Assembly: GCA_025463055.1 (NCBI GenBank)
Contig: JAOAPV010000090.1
Location: 1-64,000, forward strand
Origin: Candidatus Acidiferrum typicum
GTDB lineage: Bacteria; Acidobacteriota; Terriglobia; Acidiferrales; UBA7541
Direction of reading: 5' to 3'
Length of the DNA stretch: 64,000 bases
Part shown: positions 41,968-53,053 of the stretch, one piece after another
Layout of the letters: every line of letters starts with the position of its first letter
Numbering within the stretch: the stretch's first letter is position 1
Notes under the pieces: model-generated
Databases searched by the model: none
Seen by the model: only the letters and a program-made list of their open reading frames with translations
Told to the model about the DNA's origin: nothing
Translations under genes and position numbers: made by a program

Positions 41968-44900
41968 CTAGGCGTGCAGTGCCGCCTGTGAAATTTCGGG
42001 AAACCCTGGCCCAACCACAAGGGGCTCACGCTGTTGCAAACGGTCTAGCACCGGCTTCCATGTGTCCGCAATCGTGCCCTGGAAATGCACAGGTTGCACG
42101 CGAACGAGCGGAAGCAACCCTCGCTTCGACAGAAGCCGGGCCGTGCGCGGACTGGCCGTAAATTGGTGATGCGCCTCCAGGACACGCCGCAGCCACAATT
42201 GCTCGTCGGGTTCCGTGTCCGCCAGCGCCACGAATTCGCGGTGCAGAACGTCCTCGGCTTCCGCGCGCAAAACGTATGCCAGCCCGCCTGTCATGCCGGA
42301 TCCAAAATTGAGTCCGAGCGGCCCAAGAACCAGAACCACGCCGCCAGTCATGTATTCGCAGCCGTGCTGCCCGACACCTTCCACCACGGCGAGCGCGCCG
42401 CTGTTCCGAACGCCAAAGCGTTCACCCGCGCGGCCCGCAATGTACAGTTGCCCGGAGGTCGCGCCATACAGGACAGTGTTTCCGGCAAGCACGTCGCCGC
42501 GCCGCGAGGCCGCCGAGCCCGCTGAAATCGCAATCGTCCCACCGGATAGCCCTTTACCGACATAATCGTTCGCTTCGCCGGACAATTTCAATGTCACGCC
42601 GCCAGCCAGAAAAGCGCCGAAGCTCTGCCCCGCCGAACCCGTAAACGTCTGCGCAAACTCCTGCTCGCCGCCGCAATCCTGCGCGCGCCGCCGCATCAAT
42701 TCTCCGCTGAGTCCCGTCCCAACGCTGCGATCGGAATTGTGAATGGGCTGCGGCTCGGTCTGCGCTGCGATTGCGTTGCTAAAGTGCAGCGAATCCTCCA
42801 GCGCCGCGGAGTGATCCGTCGGAACCTGCTGCGGAGCCACACGCCGCGTCTCCGAAATTGGCACGACCAAAAACGCGTCCATTCCCGACCGCGTCCCCAA
42901 CCGGTCGTACCACCCGCGCAGCTCACCCAGCGAGCGCACGCCAAGTTGCGCCATCTTCTTGCGCACTTCTTCCGCAAGAGCACGAAAATAGGAAACGACC
43001 ATCTCAGGCTTGCCGTTGAAGCGCAGCCGCAATTTTTCATCTTGCGTCGCGATCCCCACCGGGCATGTGTTCAAGTGGCATTGCCGCGCCATCACGCAAC
43101 CAATCGCCAGCAACGACGCGGTGCCAAAGCCAAATTCATCGGCGCCAAGAATCGCCGCAATCAAAATGTCGCGAGAGAATTTCAGGCCTCCGTCCACGCG
43201 GAGAGAGAGACGTGAACGGAGACCCGCGCGAACCAATGTGTCATGTGTTTCGCGCAAACCGATTTCCCACGGCAACCCGGTATTCTTGATCGAGGTCAGC
43301 GGCGAAGATCCCGTCCCGCCATTGTGCCCGCTGATGGTGATGACGTCCGCGCCCGCTTTCGCCACGCCCGCGGCAATGATGCCCACGCCTGAGCCCGAAA
43401 CTAGTTTCACGCCAATGCGCGCGCGCGGATTTACTGTGCGCAAATCGTGAATCAACTGCGCTAAATCCTCGATGCTGTAGATATCGTGGTGCGGCGGAGG
43501 TGAAATGAGCGGCGTACCCGGCGTGGCGTGCCGGATGCGCGCGATGTATTCCGTAACTTTGCGCGCCGGAAGCTGGCCGCCTTCGCCGGGCTTGGAGCCT
43601 TGCGCCATTTTGATTTCGAGCTCCTGCGCGTGCACCAAGTAGTCGGCAGTCACTCCAAATCGCCCGGAAGCCACCTGTTTGATCTTATTTGCCGCGTTTG
43701 GTTCGCGCCGATACAGCGCGGGATCCTCGCCACCCTCGCCCGTGTTGCTTCGTCCGCCAAGCGAATTCATTGCTAGCGCAAGAGTGCGGTGCGCTTCGAG
43801 ACTTAGCGAGCCCAGGGACATCGCTTGCGTGCTGAATCGCCGCACAATCGCGTCGACCGGCTCAACTTCTTCCACCGCGACGGAAGGCGCCGGCACAGTC
43901 TCCAGCAGATCGCGCAAAAATACGGTGCCCTGGCTCTCGGCGAGTTCCTCGAAAGCGGAAAATTTTCCAGCGTCTGGCGCCTTCACATGCGCGTGCATGC
44001 GTCGCACAATTTCCGGCGAATTGGCATGCAGCTCCGCGCCTTTGCGGAAGCGATATAAGCCCGCATCCGCCAGCTCATACGCAGCTCCGGAAAATGCCGC
44101 CCGGTGCATGCGCAAATAATCGCCAAGCAGATCGTCCAAACTCTTTTGCCCCGGAAAATCCGCGGCATCCTCAAAATATTCTGCACACAAATCTTCCGAG
44201 AGGCCCACGATCTCGAACAAGTGGCTGTTCCGATAGCTTGCGAGCGTCGAGACACCCATGCGCGCAAGAACCTTCAGCAAGCCCGCGTTGATGGCCGCGC
44301 GCATTTTCTCCGTCCCGCCCGGCTCGATCGATTCCGCAAACTGCTCCGCAAGATAGGGCACGACCGCACTTGCGCCTGCCGCAACCAACAGCGCGACATG
44401 ATGCGTATCGAAAACCTGCGCTGACTCCACAATCAGCGGCACGTCCCACAGTCCCTCGCGCACCATGGTCTTCCAGACCGCTGCGGTTGCCAGCAAAGCC
44501 GGTAAGGCCGCGCGCTCAGCGCCAATCGCGCGATCGGAAAGGAGGAGAAGTCCCGGACGCGCACTGCCGCTCAGAGGGGTAGTCAACTGAGACAAACTGC
44601 AGCGAGCGCCCGGGACTTCGTTGGGGGCGGAAAAAGTAAAATCGATGTTCTGTACAGGGCCAAATGTCGCGGAAAGTTCCGCCAACTGCTGCGCGCCAAT
44701 TAGGGGACTCGGCAGAACGATGCCGTTCTTCAGGTGTACGGCAAGTGACATCACGTGCGATTCGCGCAGCGGATCGATCGGCGGATTCGTCACTTGCGCG
44801 AAGCGCTGTTTGCAGTAATCCCACAGTGTCCGAGGCAAATTCGAGAGAAAAGCCGGTGGAGCGTCGTCGCCCATGCTCCAGTTCGCCTCATGCCCTTGAA

Positions 44901-46293
44901 TCAACGGCGAAAACAAAATCTTGAATTGGTCTTCCGTCCAGCCGGCCGCCGCAGCCATGCGCGCTGGGCGCTCGACGCTTGCTGCCGACGCGGAGCCGGA
45001 CACGCTTACCTGGCGCACCACAGGCAGGGAGCTGCGCGATTGCAGCGTGGCCAGCCGCTTCAGGATTTCGCGATAGCGAAAAACAGTTCCCGTCGCCGGA
45101 TTCGCTAGAATCATTTCGCCGGGGCCCAGCCGCTGCCGTTCGGCAATCCGCGACTCCTCCAGATCGATGATGCCAACTTCGGAACCAGCAACCAGCAACC
45201 CGTCATGCGTCAACGTGTAACGGAGCGGCCGCAAACCATTGCGATCCAGCTTCGCTCCCACAAATTGCCCATCGGAAAAAACCAGCGCTGCCGGCCCATC
45301 CCATGGCTCGCCATGCTGCGACAGTGACGCCAGTGCGGCCCGCACATCACGCGAAAGCAACGGGTCATTCTCAAATGCCGGCGGCACCATCGACAGCATC
45401 GCGGCGTCCGCGGAAAATCCCTCCAGCAATTTCAGCTCGAAGGCATTGTCAAAGCTCGCTGAGTCGCTGACGTTATCCTCTAGCAGTCGCAGCCACGGAC
45501 CGGCGGTAAGCTTCGCCCGAATCTCGCGCTCTTTGGCGCGCAGCCAGCGCCGATTGGAAACAATGGTGTTGATTTCACCGTTATGCGCCACGTAGCGGAA
45601 GGGCTGCGCCAAATGCCAGGATGGCTGCGTGTTGGTCGAATACCGCTGGTGAAATACGGCAAACGTTGTCGCAAAAGCGGAGTCGCGCAGATCCTCGTAA
45701 AACTGCGGAAACTGCCAGGGCGTCAGCAGGCCCTTGTACACAACCGTCTGCGACGAAAGAGAACAGATGTAACAGCGTGCCGGTAGAAGCGACTCGGCGC
45801 GCTTGCGCAGCAGCGCCAGTCGCCACTCAAAGCGCGCCGCAACGCGCGCAGGATGAAATGGCTCGACGAAAAACTGCCAAGTCTCCGGCATGGTCTCGAG
45901 CGCCAGCCGGCCCAGCGAATTGGTGTTCACCGGAACGCGCCGCCACCCCAGTACTCTCAGCCGCTCGACATCCGCCGCTGCTTCTACCGCGGCGCGAGCT
46001 TCCGCAGAGGCCGCCGCAGGAAAAAATGCAAAGCCCAGCCCGAAGACTTCCGGAAGCGCAATCCCCTGCTCTTGGGCCCGCGCGCGGAAGAAAGCGTCAG
46101 GGATCGACGTCAGCAGACCGGCACCGTCACCGCTGGCGCCATCCGCGTCCACTCCGCCACGGTGCGTCAGCCGCTCCAGCGCGGTTAGCGCATGCTCAAT
46201 AATGTCGTGATTTGGTGTTCCACCGAGGCGCACAATGAACCCTGTCCCACAGGCATCGTGGTCAGGGTGGCCCCAGTTGGGGTGAGGGTACAT
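41968..46293 (-). CDS. gltB: Glutamate synthase large subunit
   Basis: 1441 residues from ATG 46293, full family length. A 14-residue propeptide precedes the glutaminase nucleophile C15 (DHDACGTGF). The GATase type II domain (~15-420), central domain, FMN-binding synthase domain (GSKPGEGGQLPARKV; ISGHNGGTGSSPLTSIK) with 3Fe-4S cysteines in CVMARQCHLNTCPVG (~1065-1077), and C-terminal GXGXG repeats (GLSGGTIAI, GNTVLYGATSGQ, GMTGGLAYVL) are all present. With a GltD partner it makes two glutamates from glutamine and 2-oxoglutarate. No gltD is in the window. Confidence 0.97.
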   Translation of the reverse strand: MYPHPNWGHPDHDACGTGFIVRLGGTPNHDIIEHALTALERLTHRGGVDADGASGDGAGLLTSIPDAFFRARAQEQGIALPEVFGLGFAFFPAAASAEARAAVEAAADVERLRVLGWRRVPVNTNSLGRLALETMPETWQFFVEPFHPARVAARFEWRLALLRKRAESLLPARCYICSLSSQTVVYKGLLTPWQFPQFYEDLRDSAFATTFAVFHQRYSTNTQPSWHLAQPFRYVAHNGEINTIVSNRRWLRAKEREIRAKLTAGPWLRLLEDNVSDSASFDNAFELKLLEGFSADAAMLSMVPPAFENDPLLSRDVRAALASLSQHGEPWDGPAALVFSDGQFVGAKLDRNGLRPLRYTLTHDGLLVAGSEVGIIDLEESRIAERQRLGPGEMILANPATGTVFRYREILKRLATLQSRSSLPVVRQVSVSGSASAASVERPARMAAAAGWTEDQFKILFSPLIQGHEANWSMGDDAPPAFLSNLPRTLWDYCKQRFAQVTNPPIDPLRESHVMSLAVHLKNGIVLPSPLIGAQQLAELSATFGPVQNIDFTFSAPNEVPGARCSLSQLTTPLSGSARPGLLLLSDRAIGAERAALPALLATAAVWKTMVREGLWDVPLIVESAQVFDTHHVALLVAAGASAVVPYLAEQFAESIEPGGTEKMRAAINAGLLKVLARMGVSTLASYRNSHLFEIVGLSEDLCAEYFEDAADFPGQKSLDDLLGDYLRMHRAAFSGAAYELADAGLYRFRKGAELHANSPEIVRRMHAHVKAPDAGKFSAFEELAESQGTVFLRDLLETVPAPSVAVEEVEPVDAIVRRFSTQAMSLGSLSLEAHRTLALAMNSLGGRSNTGEGGEDPALYRREPNAANKIKQVASGRFGVTADYLVHAQELEIKMAQGSKPGEGGQLPARKVTEYIARIRHATPGTPLISPPPHHDIYSIEDLAQLIHDLRTVNPRARIGVKLVSGSGVGIIAAGVAKAGADVITISGHNGGTGSSPLTSIKNTGLPWEIGLRETHDTLVRAGLRSRLSLRVDGGLKFSRDILIAAILGADEFGFGTASLLAIGCVMARQCHLNTCPVGIATQDEKLRLRFNGKPEMVVSYFRALAEEVRKKMAQLGVRSLGELRGWYDRLGTRSGMDAFLVVPISETRRVAPQQVPTDHSAALEDSLHFSNAIAAQTEPQPIHNSDRSVGTGLSGELMRRRAQDCGGEQEFAQTFTGSAGQSFGAFLAGGVTLKLSGEANDYVGKGLSGGTIAISAGSAASRRGDVLAGNTVLYGATSGQLYIAGRAGERFGVRNSGALAVVEGVGQHGCEYMTGGVVLVLGPLGLNFGSGMTGGLAYVLRAEAEDVLHREFVALADTEPDEQLWLRRVLEAHHQFTASPRTARLLSKRGLLPLVRVQPVHFQGTIADTWKPVLDRLQQREPLVVGPGFPEISQAALHA

Positions 46294-46322
46294 GGTTGTT
46301 TATCGAATGCGGAGGGCCTGCT

Positions 46323-46357
46323 TGTACAACGCAGAATTTGCATTCGACCAATCGAAT
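46323..46357 (-). promoter_or_regulatory. gltB promoter with overlapping LysR-type dyad
   Basis: On the minus strand TTGGTC (46351-46346) and TGTACA (46328-46323) are 17 bases apart, upstream of the ATG at 46293. The dyad ATTCGA-N4-TCGAAT (46342-46357) covers the -35 box and contains a T-N11-A core. An inverted copy of its arm, TCGAATGC, recurs at 46303-46310. Confidence 0.5.
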
Positions 46358-46387
46358 TTTGTGTGGCGTACTACAGACAGTGGATTG

Positions 46388-47797
46388 TTAAAACTTAGTG
46401 ACTTCCGAGAAGTGAAAGTCGCGGACCTTCATGGCCGGGACGACCATCTCAAAGGCCTCTTCCCCGGTCGCGCGGACGGCTGGTCCCATCATCTCGACAT
46501 TGCGCAGCATCTCCAGAATCGACTGATTAAAGCGGAAATTGCGCGCCGCCGAGGTCACTTGCCCGTTTTCGACTAAAAAAAGGCCGTCCCGCGTCATGCC
46601 GGTCATGATCTTTTCGTAGGGATCGACCTCTCGGATGTACCACAGCCGGGTGACCAGCAGCCCGCGCTCGGTCGATGCAATCATTTCATTGAGGGAAGCC
46701 TTGCCGCCCGAAAAAACCAGGTTCATCGGCGCCTCGCCGTACTCATTGGGCAGCATAAAGCCATGGCCAGTCGGTTTCACCTTGGCGATATTCGCGGATG
46801 CCCGCGAGTAAACGAGGTTCTTGGGCACTCCCTGATCGACCAGCAGCACTCGCTGGCGGGGAATGCCCTCGCCGTCGAAAGAAGCGCCAAGCTGCAAGGG
46901 ATGGTAGACGTCGTCTTCAATGCGGATGTTCTTCCCTAATACCTGCTTGCCCATGCGCTCGTTGAAACAAGACCGCTTGTCCCGCAGGGCCGTGGCTGCA
47001 AAGTCGTAGAAGAGAAAGCCCACCAGGTCGAGTACCGCCGCAGGCTCGAAAATGACGGTGTACCGGCCGGGCTCAAGCTCGCGCGGGTCTGTTGCGCGGT
47101 GTGCCTTATCGCTCGCGCGTTCCGCTAATTGCTGCGGATGGACGTCCGCGACACTTGCCGCATTTTCCTTTGCCCAACTCGCAGCCGAGCCTTCCTGCAT
47201 GGTGATTGAGAATACCGCGTGCGTATCGCGATACGCCGCAAACAGGCCGCGCGAATTCCCCATCGCGCTTTGCGCTTGCGCGCTGGAAAACATTCCCGCG
47301 GCCGTCTGGCCCTTTTTTATCGCGAGATCGCACGCCCGCCGCACCGCTCTGGCGCGATCTTCCGGCGTCAGCGCCGCAGTCTGCTTGACGAAGCGGTTGA
47401 CACGGCGGTAGCGCTGCTTCCCAGGTACGAGCAGCAAATTGGGATTTTTCGGCTGGCTACGCGCCAAAGAGAGAGACGCCTCGATAGCTGCGCGAAGCGA
47501 ATCTTCATCGGTGCGATTCGTTGTCGCCCGCGCGGTCCGTTGATGCGCCTGCGTTCGCACTGAAACGTTCAGCGTGTGCTCCGCCACATTTTGGTGGATG
47601 CCGTTATTGGCAAAGCGGGTCAGCGCGCTTATGTTTTCGTCGACGTGAACTTCGGTTTCCGCAACACCAATCGATTTGGCGAGCCGCAGCACCGTATCGA
47701 CAATTCCGCGAAGCTCGCGCTCGCCCATTAGTTGTTGCTGAACCTTAGAGGCAGCCTTTGCGCTGACCATCTTGGAGGATTTTCTCGAGGGGCTCAT
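46388..47797 (-). CDS. tldE: TldE/PmbA-type metalloprotease subunit
   Basis: 469 residues from ATG 47797, which overlaps the tldD stop (ATGA). The N-terminal ~20 residues are basic and variable; the PmbA/TldD fold follows (ETEVHVDENISALTRFANNGIHQN, VRTQAHQRTARATTNR, EPAAVLDLVGFLFYDF, VYHPLQLGASFDGEG). It lacks the HExxxH of the catalytic partner, as expected for TldE. TldD/TldE is a heterodimeric protease that degrades unfolded peptides and matures some ribosomal peptides or supports CcdA turnover. No precursor peptide gene is seen nearby. Confidence 0.88.
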   Translation of the reverse strand: MSPSRKSSKMVSAKAASKVQQQLMGERELRGIVDTVLRLAKSIGVAETEVHVDENISALTRFANNGIHQNVAEHTLNVSVRTQAHQRTARATTNRTDEDSLRAAIEASLSLARSQPKNPNLLLVPGKQRYRRVNRFVKQTAALTPEDRARAVRRACDLAIKKGQTAAGMFSSAQAQSAMGNSRGLFAAYRDTHAVFSITMQEGSAASWAKENAASVADVHPQQLAERASDKAHRATDPRELEPGRYTVIFEPAAVLDLVGFLFYDFAATALRDKRSCFNERMGKQVLGKNIRIEDDVYHPLQLGASFDGEGIPRQRVLLVDQGVPKNLVYSRASANIAKVKPTGHGFMLPNEYGEAPMNLVFSGGKASLNEMIASTERGLLVTRLWYIREVDPYEKIMTGMTRDGLFLVENGQVTSAARNFRFNQSILEMLRNVEMMGPAVRATGEEAFEMVVPAMKVRDFHFSEVTKF

Positions 47798-49254
47798 TGC
47801 TTGGAGAACGCTGCCCCGATCCGCACATTGCGAAACCGCGAAGGCGACGCTCCGTGCCCGGTTCCCATGGTCTGCATTGGCTGACCCTTCCCGCAATTGG
47901 GCGTTCCCCACAGCGTCCAATCCTCGCGCTTGCAAATAGCGTCGCAGGAATTCCAGAACTCGGTGGTGATTCCGCTGTAGCTGGGATTCTTTAACATACG
48001 GACGCGCTTCCCGCCTTTGATTTCCCAAGCAATTTCCGTGGAGAACTGAAATTGATACCGGCGGTCGTCGATGGACCAGGAACGATTCGTCTCCATCAGG
48101 ATTCCGTCGTCCGTGTCGGAAAGTAGATCCGCAAACGTCCATGTGCCCGGCAGCAGGCTCACATTGGTCATGCGAATAATCGGCAAACGATTCCAGCTTT
48201 CCGTGCGCATTGTTCCGGAAGAACGCTTTAAGCCGACAAGGTGCGCCGTCTCTCGATTCGACAGATACCCGCGGAACTGGCCTGCCTTAATGATGTCCGT
48301 GCACTGGGCGGGTACGCCCTCGTCATCGTAGGCAAAGGTGCCGAGCCCTTGCCCGTGATCAAGCCGTGCGTCCGCCACTACGTTAACGATGTCGGAGGCG
48401 TATCGAAGGTTGTTGAGCTGATCCAGCGTAAGAAAACTTGTGCCGGCAAAATTCGCTTCCTGTCCCAAAACACGGTCCAACTCAATCGGGTGCCCTATCG
48501 ATTCGTGAATCTGCAAACCCAACTGACTGCCGCCCAAAATCAGCGTGCCTGCTTTTTGGGGACACTGCGCAGCCGAATGCAGCGCCACCGCTTCTTCCGC
48601 AACCATAGGCGCGTGCTTTAGAAAGTCCAGCGACTCCACCAGCTCATATCCCTGCAACGCATGCTGCCCGCCAAAACTGTTGGGATACGAGCGTTTCTGA
48701 ATTTCGTCGCCCTGAAATGAAGTGGCCACAATTCCGCAGCCGGTAATCACTTTTCGCTGATGAATGCGTGAGCCGATGCTCGACGCAAACCAGGAATCGA
48801 TTTTCCTAAACTGCATGTCCGTCTCGGTAAGCGTCACTCCTTTGACGCGCCGCATCTCCGCGTCTGCCGCGAGCAGCAACGCAAGCTGCGTCTCCAGCGG
48901 GATTTCAAATGGATCTTTGCGAAAGGGGCTTTGCCAGCTATCCACGTAAGCGTCTTCTCGCGCCATCACCACATCTTCGCGCTTGGCCAACGCCGAAGCC
49001 TTCGCGATCGACACCGCTTGCGCCGCGCAAGCTGCCACACCCTCGCGCGTCAGACGATCCGTGGAAGCGAATCCCCACGCCCCATTGGCCAGCACGCGAA
49101 TTCCGAGGCCGATCGACTCCGACTGTGCCAGCGTCCCCACTTCGCCATTCTTCGTGGTCAGGTCGCGCTGCCGCAAATGCATTACACGTACATCGGCGTA
49201 CGATGCGCCTCGGATTCTTGCGGTGTCTAGTGCTGCGGTAGCCAAATCGTACAT
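47794..49254 (-). CDS. tldD: TldD-type zinc metalloprotease
   Basis: 486 residues from ATG 49254; a GTG at 49290 is an alternative start. N-terminal AALDTARIRGASYADVRVMHLRQRDL is typical. The zinc motif is HESIGH (H250, E251, H255), followed by PIELDRVLGQEANFAG; a later Cys in the GTPNCGKGQP segment is also usual. It forms a heterodimer with TldE, coded by the overlapping downstream gene. Cytoplasmic, no signal peptide. It is 25 bases downstream of a lipoprotein gene on the same strand. Confidence 0.92.
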   Translation of the reverse strand: MYDLATAALDTARIRGASYADVRVMHLRQRDLTTKNGEVGTLAQSESIGLGIRVLANGAWGFASTDRLTREGVAACAAQAVSIAKASALAKREDVVMAREDAYVDSWQSPFRKDPFEIPLETQLALLLAADAEMRRVKGVTLTETDMQFRKIDSWFASSIGSRIHQRKVITGCGIVATSFQGDEIQKRSYPNSFGGQHALQGYELVESLDFLKHAPMVAEEAVALHSAAQCPQKAGTLILGGSQLGLQIHESIGHPIELDRVLGQEANFAGTSFLTLDQLNNLRYASDIVNVVADARLDHGQGLGTFAYDDEGVPAQCTDIIKAGQFRGYLSNRETAHLVGLKRSSGTMRTESWNRLPIIRMTNVSLLPGTWTFADLLSDTDDGILMETNRSWSIDDRRYQFQFSTEIAWEIKGGKRVRMLKNPSYSGITTEFWNSCDAICKREDWTLWGTPNCGKGQPMQTMGTGHGASPSRFRNVRIGAAFSKQ

Positions 49255-49279
49255 GCGGAGGAAAGCGGCTCCAGAGGTT

Positions 49280-49975
49280 CTAATTCCCACTCTTCGCAGG
49301 TGGAACGTCTATCATGTCATCCAGGGCGAAACGATGTCCATCCCAGTGATAGATGAAGCGGCGCTCGCCGCCTTCGGGACAGCAGTTCGCCTCCGCGCCG
49401 GTATAGATTGCGTAGACTTCGTGTAGGCGGCCCTCTTTGATTTCGAGGATCATATGGCCGCGCAGATCGGCATATGTATCGCGTCCCTTGAATCGTTTGG
49501 GCATAGCCTCAATAGGCAGAACGGAAAGCTTGCCGTCCGACATCAGCTTCAGGACACCTCGAAAATCGGCGCCGCCGTTCCCGGAGAGACAGCTCCAGCC
49601 CAATACAACCGCCTCTTCCTGTCCGTCGCCGTCCAGATCTCCGTAGATGACTGGCGCGAGGGTCTGGAGCGGCTTCTCTCCCTCACCGCACGCAGTATCG
49701 AGCTCCGCCAAATCTGGATTTAAGTCGCCAAGGTGCGTCTCCACAAGCGGCTTTACGTCGATCGCGCGAATCCCGGCGGTCTTCCCCGACGCGTTAGGTT
49801 TGGTTTCCGCCGGAGTGGTTGTACTGGCCCGATCGGATGGAGCCGAGACCGCAGAATTGCTTGCGGGTACAAGGTGGGCAGCAGGCGGGGTAACCGGATT
49901 TTGTGCCTTATTGCAGGCGATGGAAATCAGAGCGAGCGAGATGGCACATACTTTGGCGAACAAGCGAGTCTGCAC
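49280..49975 (-). CDS. Putative lipoprotein with FG-GAP-like segment
   Basis: 231 residues from GTG 49975, chosen for AGGAGAGG upstream; TTG 50008 is a longer option that would overlap this site. A lipoprotein signal ends at C21 (ALISIAC). A Ser/Thr/Pro-rich linker (~25-65) precedes a domain with calcium-binding-like DLDGDGQEEAVV (~117-128), as in FG-GAP or VCBS proteins, and ends with FIYHWDGHRFALDDM. Two Cys near EANCCPEGG could pair. Function unknown; likely outer-membrane or periplasmic. Confidence 0.72.
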   Translation of the reverse strand: MQTRLFAKVCAISLALISIACNKAQNPVTPPAAHLVPASNSAVSAPSDRASTTTPAETKPNASGKTAGIRAIDVKPLVETHLGDLNPDLAELDTACGEGEKPLQTLAPVIYGDLDGDGQEEAVVLGWSCLSGNGGADFRGVLKLMSDGKLSVLPIEAMPKRFKGRDTYADLRGHMILEIKEGRLHEVYAIYTGAEANCCPEGGERRFIYHWDGHRFALDDMIDVPPAKSGN

Positions 49976-50076
49976 GGGTGGGCCTCTCCTGAGCGTTGTT
50001 GAAGCCAAGGATATAGACCGGATTTCGAGCGTTTGTCACAGAGATGTCTGCTATGGCGAATACGTCAATACCAACG

Positions 50077-50104
50077 AAAAAGGGCGCCTGCAAGAGACGC
50101 CCTT
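50077..50104 (-). terminator. Rho-independent terminator of ahcY
   Basis: On the minus strand AAGGGCG (50104-50098) pairs with CGCCCTT (50086-50080), followed by TTT. It lies 38 bases after the ahcY stop. Confidence 0.75.
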
Positions 50105-50141
50105 GGCCATTTCGGTGAGTAACCTGGTGATGCGGCGGAGG

Positions 50142-51434
<1,293 letters not shown>

Positions 51435-51496
51435 TTAAATTCGTGATTTCCAATTCTGCTAAAGCCGAAACGGGGTTTGCTTCGTTTGTGTCGAAC

Positions 51497-52705
51497 TTAA
51501 ACGAGGCTCGATGCGCGCGCGCCCACTTCCATGCCCGCGCTGGAGCTCGCACCCAACCCTGCGGCCTTGCGCAGCGCTGCAGCGCGATCGGTGCGCTCCC
51601 AGGTGAAGCCCGGGCCGGTGCGCCCAAAATGCCCGTACGCGGCAGTGGGCTTGTAAATCGGCCGGCGCAAATCCAGAGCGTCGATAATCCCCTTAGGGTT
51701 CAGGGCAAAATTTTCACGCACCAGGGCGGTGATGCGCTCTTCCGGCACGTTCTCTGTGCTAAACGCGTCGACCATAACGGAAACCGGCTCCGCCACGCCA
51801 ATCGCGTAGGCCAATTGCACTTCCGCCTTGCTGGCCAATCCTGCGGCCACAATATTCTTGGCAATGTACCGCGCCATGTAGCATGCGGAGCGGTCTACCT
51901 TGGAGGGATCCTTCCCGGAAAACGCGCCGCCGCCATGCCGGCTGTAGCCGCCATAGCTGTCCACGATAATCTTGCGTCCGGTCACGCCCGCATCGCCCAT
52001 TGGTCCACCGATCACAAATCGTCCCGTCGGATTGATGTGGTACTTCGTATTGCGGTCCAACATGGACGCTGGAACGATCGGGCGAATTACCTGTTCCATG
52101 ACGGCTTCGTGCAAATTTGCCGTCGAAACCTTCTCATCGTGCTGCGTGGAAATCACGACCGTGTCCACGCGAGAGGGGCGGCCATTGCGATATTCGATGG
52201 TGACTTGGGATTTTCCGTCGGGGCGAAGAAAATTGACTTTCTTGGACTTGCGAACTTCGGAGAGGCGCTGCGTCAGGCGGTGAGCGAGTTGGATGGGCAT
52301 GGGCATCAACTCTTCGGTTTCATCGCATGCGAAGCCAAACATCAGACCCTGGTCGCCCGCGCCACCGGTATCCACGCCCATAGCGATATCCGGAGACTGA
52401 CGTTTCACGGTGCACATGACCGCGCACGTGTAACCGTCGTAGCCGTAGGTCGCGTCGTCATAGCCGACGCCGCGAATCGTTTCACGTACCAAACTGTCGT
52501 AATCCACGTGCGCGCTGGTGGTAATTTCTCCGGCGACCACGGCCAAACCGGTGGTAACGAGCGTCTCGCAAGCCACGCGGCCCTTGGGATCCTGTCGCAT
52601 TACTTCATCGAGCACGGCGTCGGAAATTTGATCAGCGATTTTGTCAGGATGGCCTTCGGTGACGGATTCAGAGGTGAACAGAAAATTGCGTAATCCTTCG
52701 CTCAA
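51497..52705 (-). CDS. metK: S-adenosylmethionine synthetase
   Basis: 402 residues from TTG 52705, preceded by AAGGAG eight bases upstream. Full three-domain Met[25 protein letters not shown] at the N-terminus, the [10 protein letters not shown] loop (~115-124), DGKSQVT, and the phosphate-binding [17 protein letters not shown]. It joins ATP and methionine to make SAM. Directly followed by ahcY. The leader upstream contains a foldable element. Confidence 0.97.
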   Translation of the reverse strand: MSEGLRNFLFTSESVTEGHPDKIADQISDAVLDEVMRQDPKGRVACETLVTTGLAVVAGEITTSAHVDYDSLVRETIRGVGYDDATYGYDGYTCAVMCTVKRQSPDIAMGVDTGGAGDQGLMFGFACDETEELMPMPIQLAHRLTQRLSEVRKSKKVNFLRPDGKSQVTIEYRNGRPSRVDTVVISTQHDEKVSTANLHEAVMEQVIRPIVPASMLDRNTKYHINPTGRFVIGGPMGDAGVTGRKIIVDSYGGYSRHGGGAFSGKDPSKVDRSACYMARYIAKNIVAAGLASKAEVQLAYAIGVAEPVSVMVDAFSTENVPEERITALVRENFALNPKGIIDALDLRRPIYKPTAAYGHFGRTGPGFTWERTDRAAALRKAAGLGASSSAGMEVGARASSLV

Positions 52706-52755
52706 AACAGGATCTCCTTTTCAAGCTGGCTGCGAAACGGCAACCGGACTGGCAG

Positions 52756-52798
52756 GGTACAGCCCCACGCATCTGCTTTTGCAGGCGATGCAAGTACC
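52756..52798 (-). promoter_or_regulatory. Foldable leader element upstream of metK
   Basis: In the minus-strand transcript GGTAC (52798-52794) pairs with GTACC (52760-52756) and encloses GCAT-CGC-CTGC-AAAA-GCAG-ATGC (52791-52769), a stem with a 3-nt bulge and an A4 loop, followed by GTGGGGCT. It ends about 50 bases before the start codon. It matches no SAM or SAH riboswitch consensus that I can recognise. Confidence 0.45.
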
Positions 52799-53000
52799 TT
52801 TACAAAGCTACCATCCCGTTGTGGAAGAATCAACGAATTGAACTGAACGGCAATATGGCGCATTAAACGGCGAAAATCGCGGGTCGAATGGTAATGTTGG
52901 ACGCAACCTGAATGAGATTTGTAGCGGTAATCCGTGGTCAGCGGCCACCAGGGGGACTCTGATAGCCGGCGTAATTGATGCGAACTGACGCAATGCTGAA

Positions 53001-53030
53001 GCGCGCACCGGACCTCCGTCGGGTGCGCGC
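53001..53030. terminator. Strong hairpin after the WGxxGxxG gene
   Basis: GCGCGCACC (53001-53009) pairs with GGTGCGCGC (53022-53030), with CGGA/TCCG pairing inside. It lies 24 bases beyond the stop of the minus-strand gene. No clear T-tract follows. Confidence 0.5.
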
Positions 53031-53053
53031 CATTGCTCTATCTGCTCTTGATC

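Larger units (their letters stand above)
52706..53053. other. metK upstream region
   Basis: About 350 bases without a supported gene. It carries the metK leader fold at 52756-52798 and a hairpin at 53001-53030 that belongs to the end of the neighbouring small gene. No strong promoter boxes were seen. Confidence 0.5.

Noticed and set aside
46388-49254. Maturation locus for a ribosomal peptide (TldD/TldE)
   Set aside because: No precursor peptide, modifying enzyme or transporter gene flanks the pair.
52706-52855. SAM or SAH riboswitch before metK
   Set aside because: A fold exists, but none of the conserved cores of the classes I know could be found; kept only as an unassigned leader.
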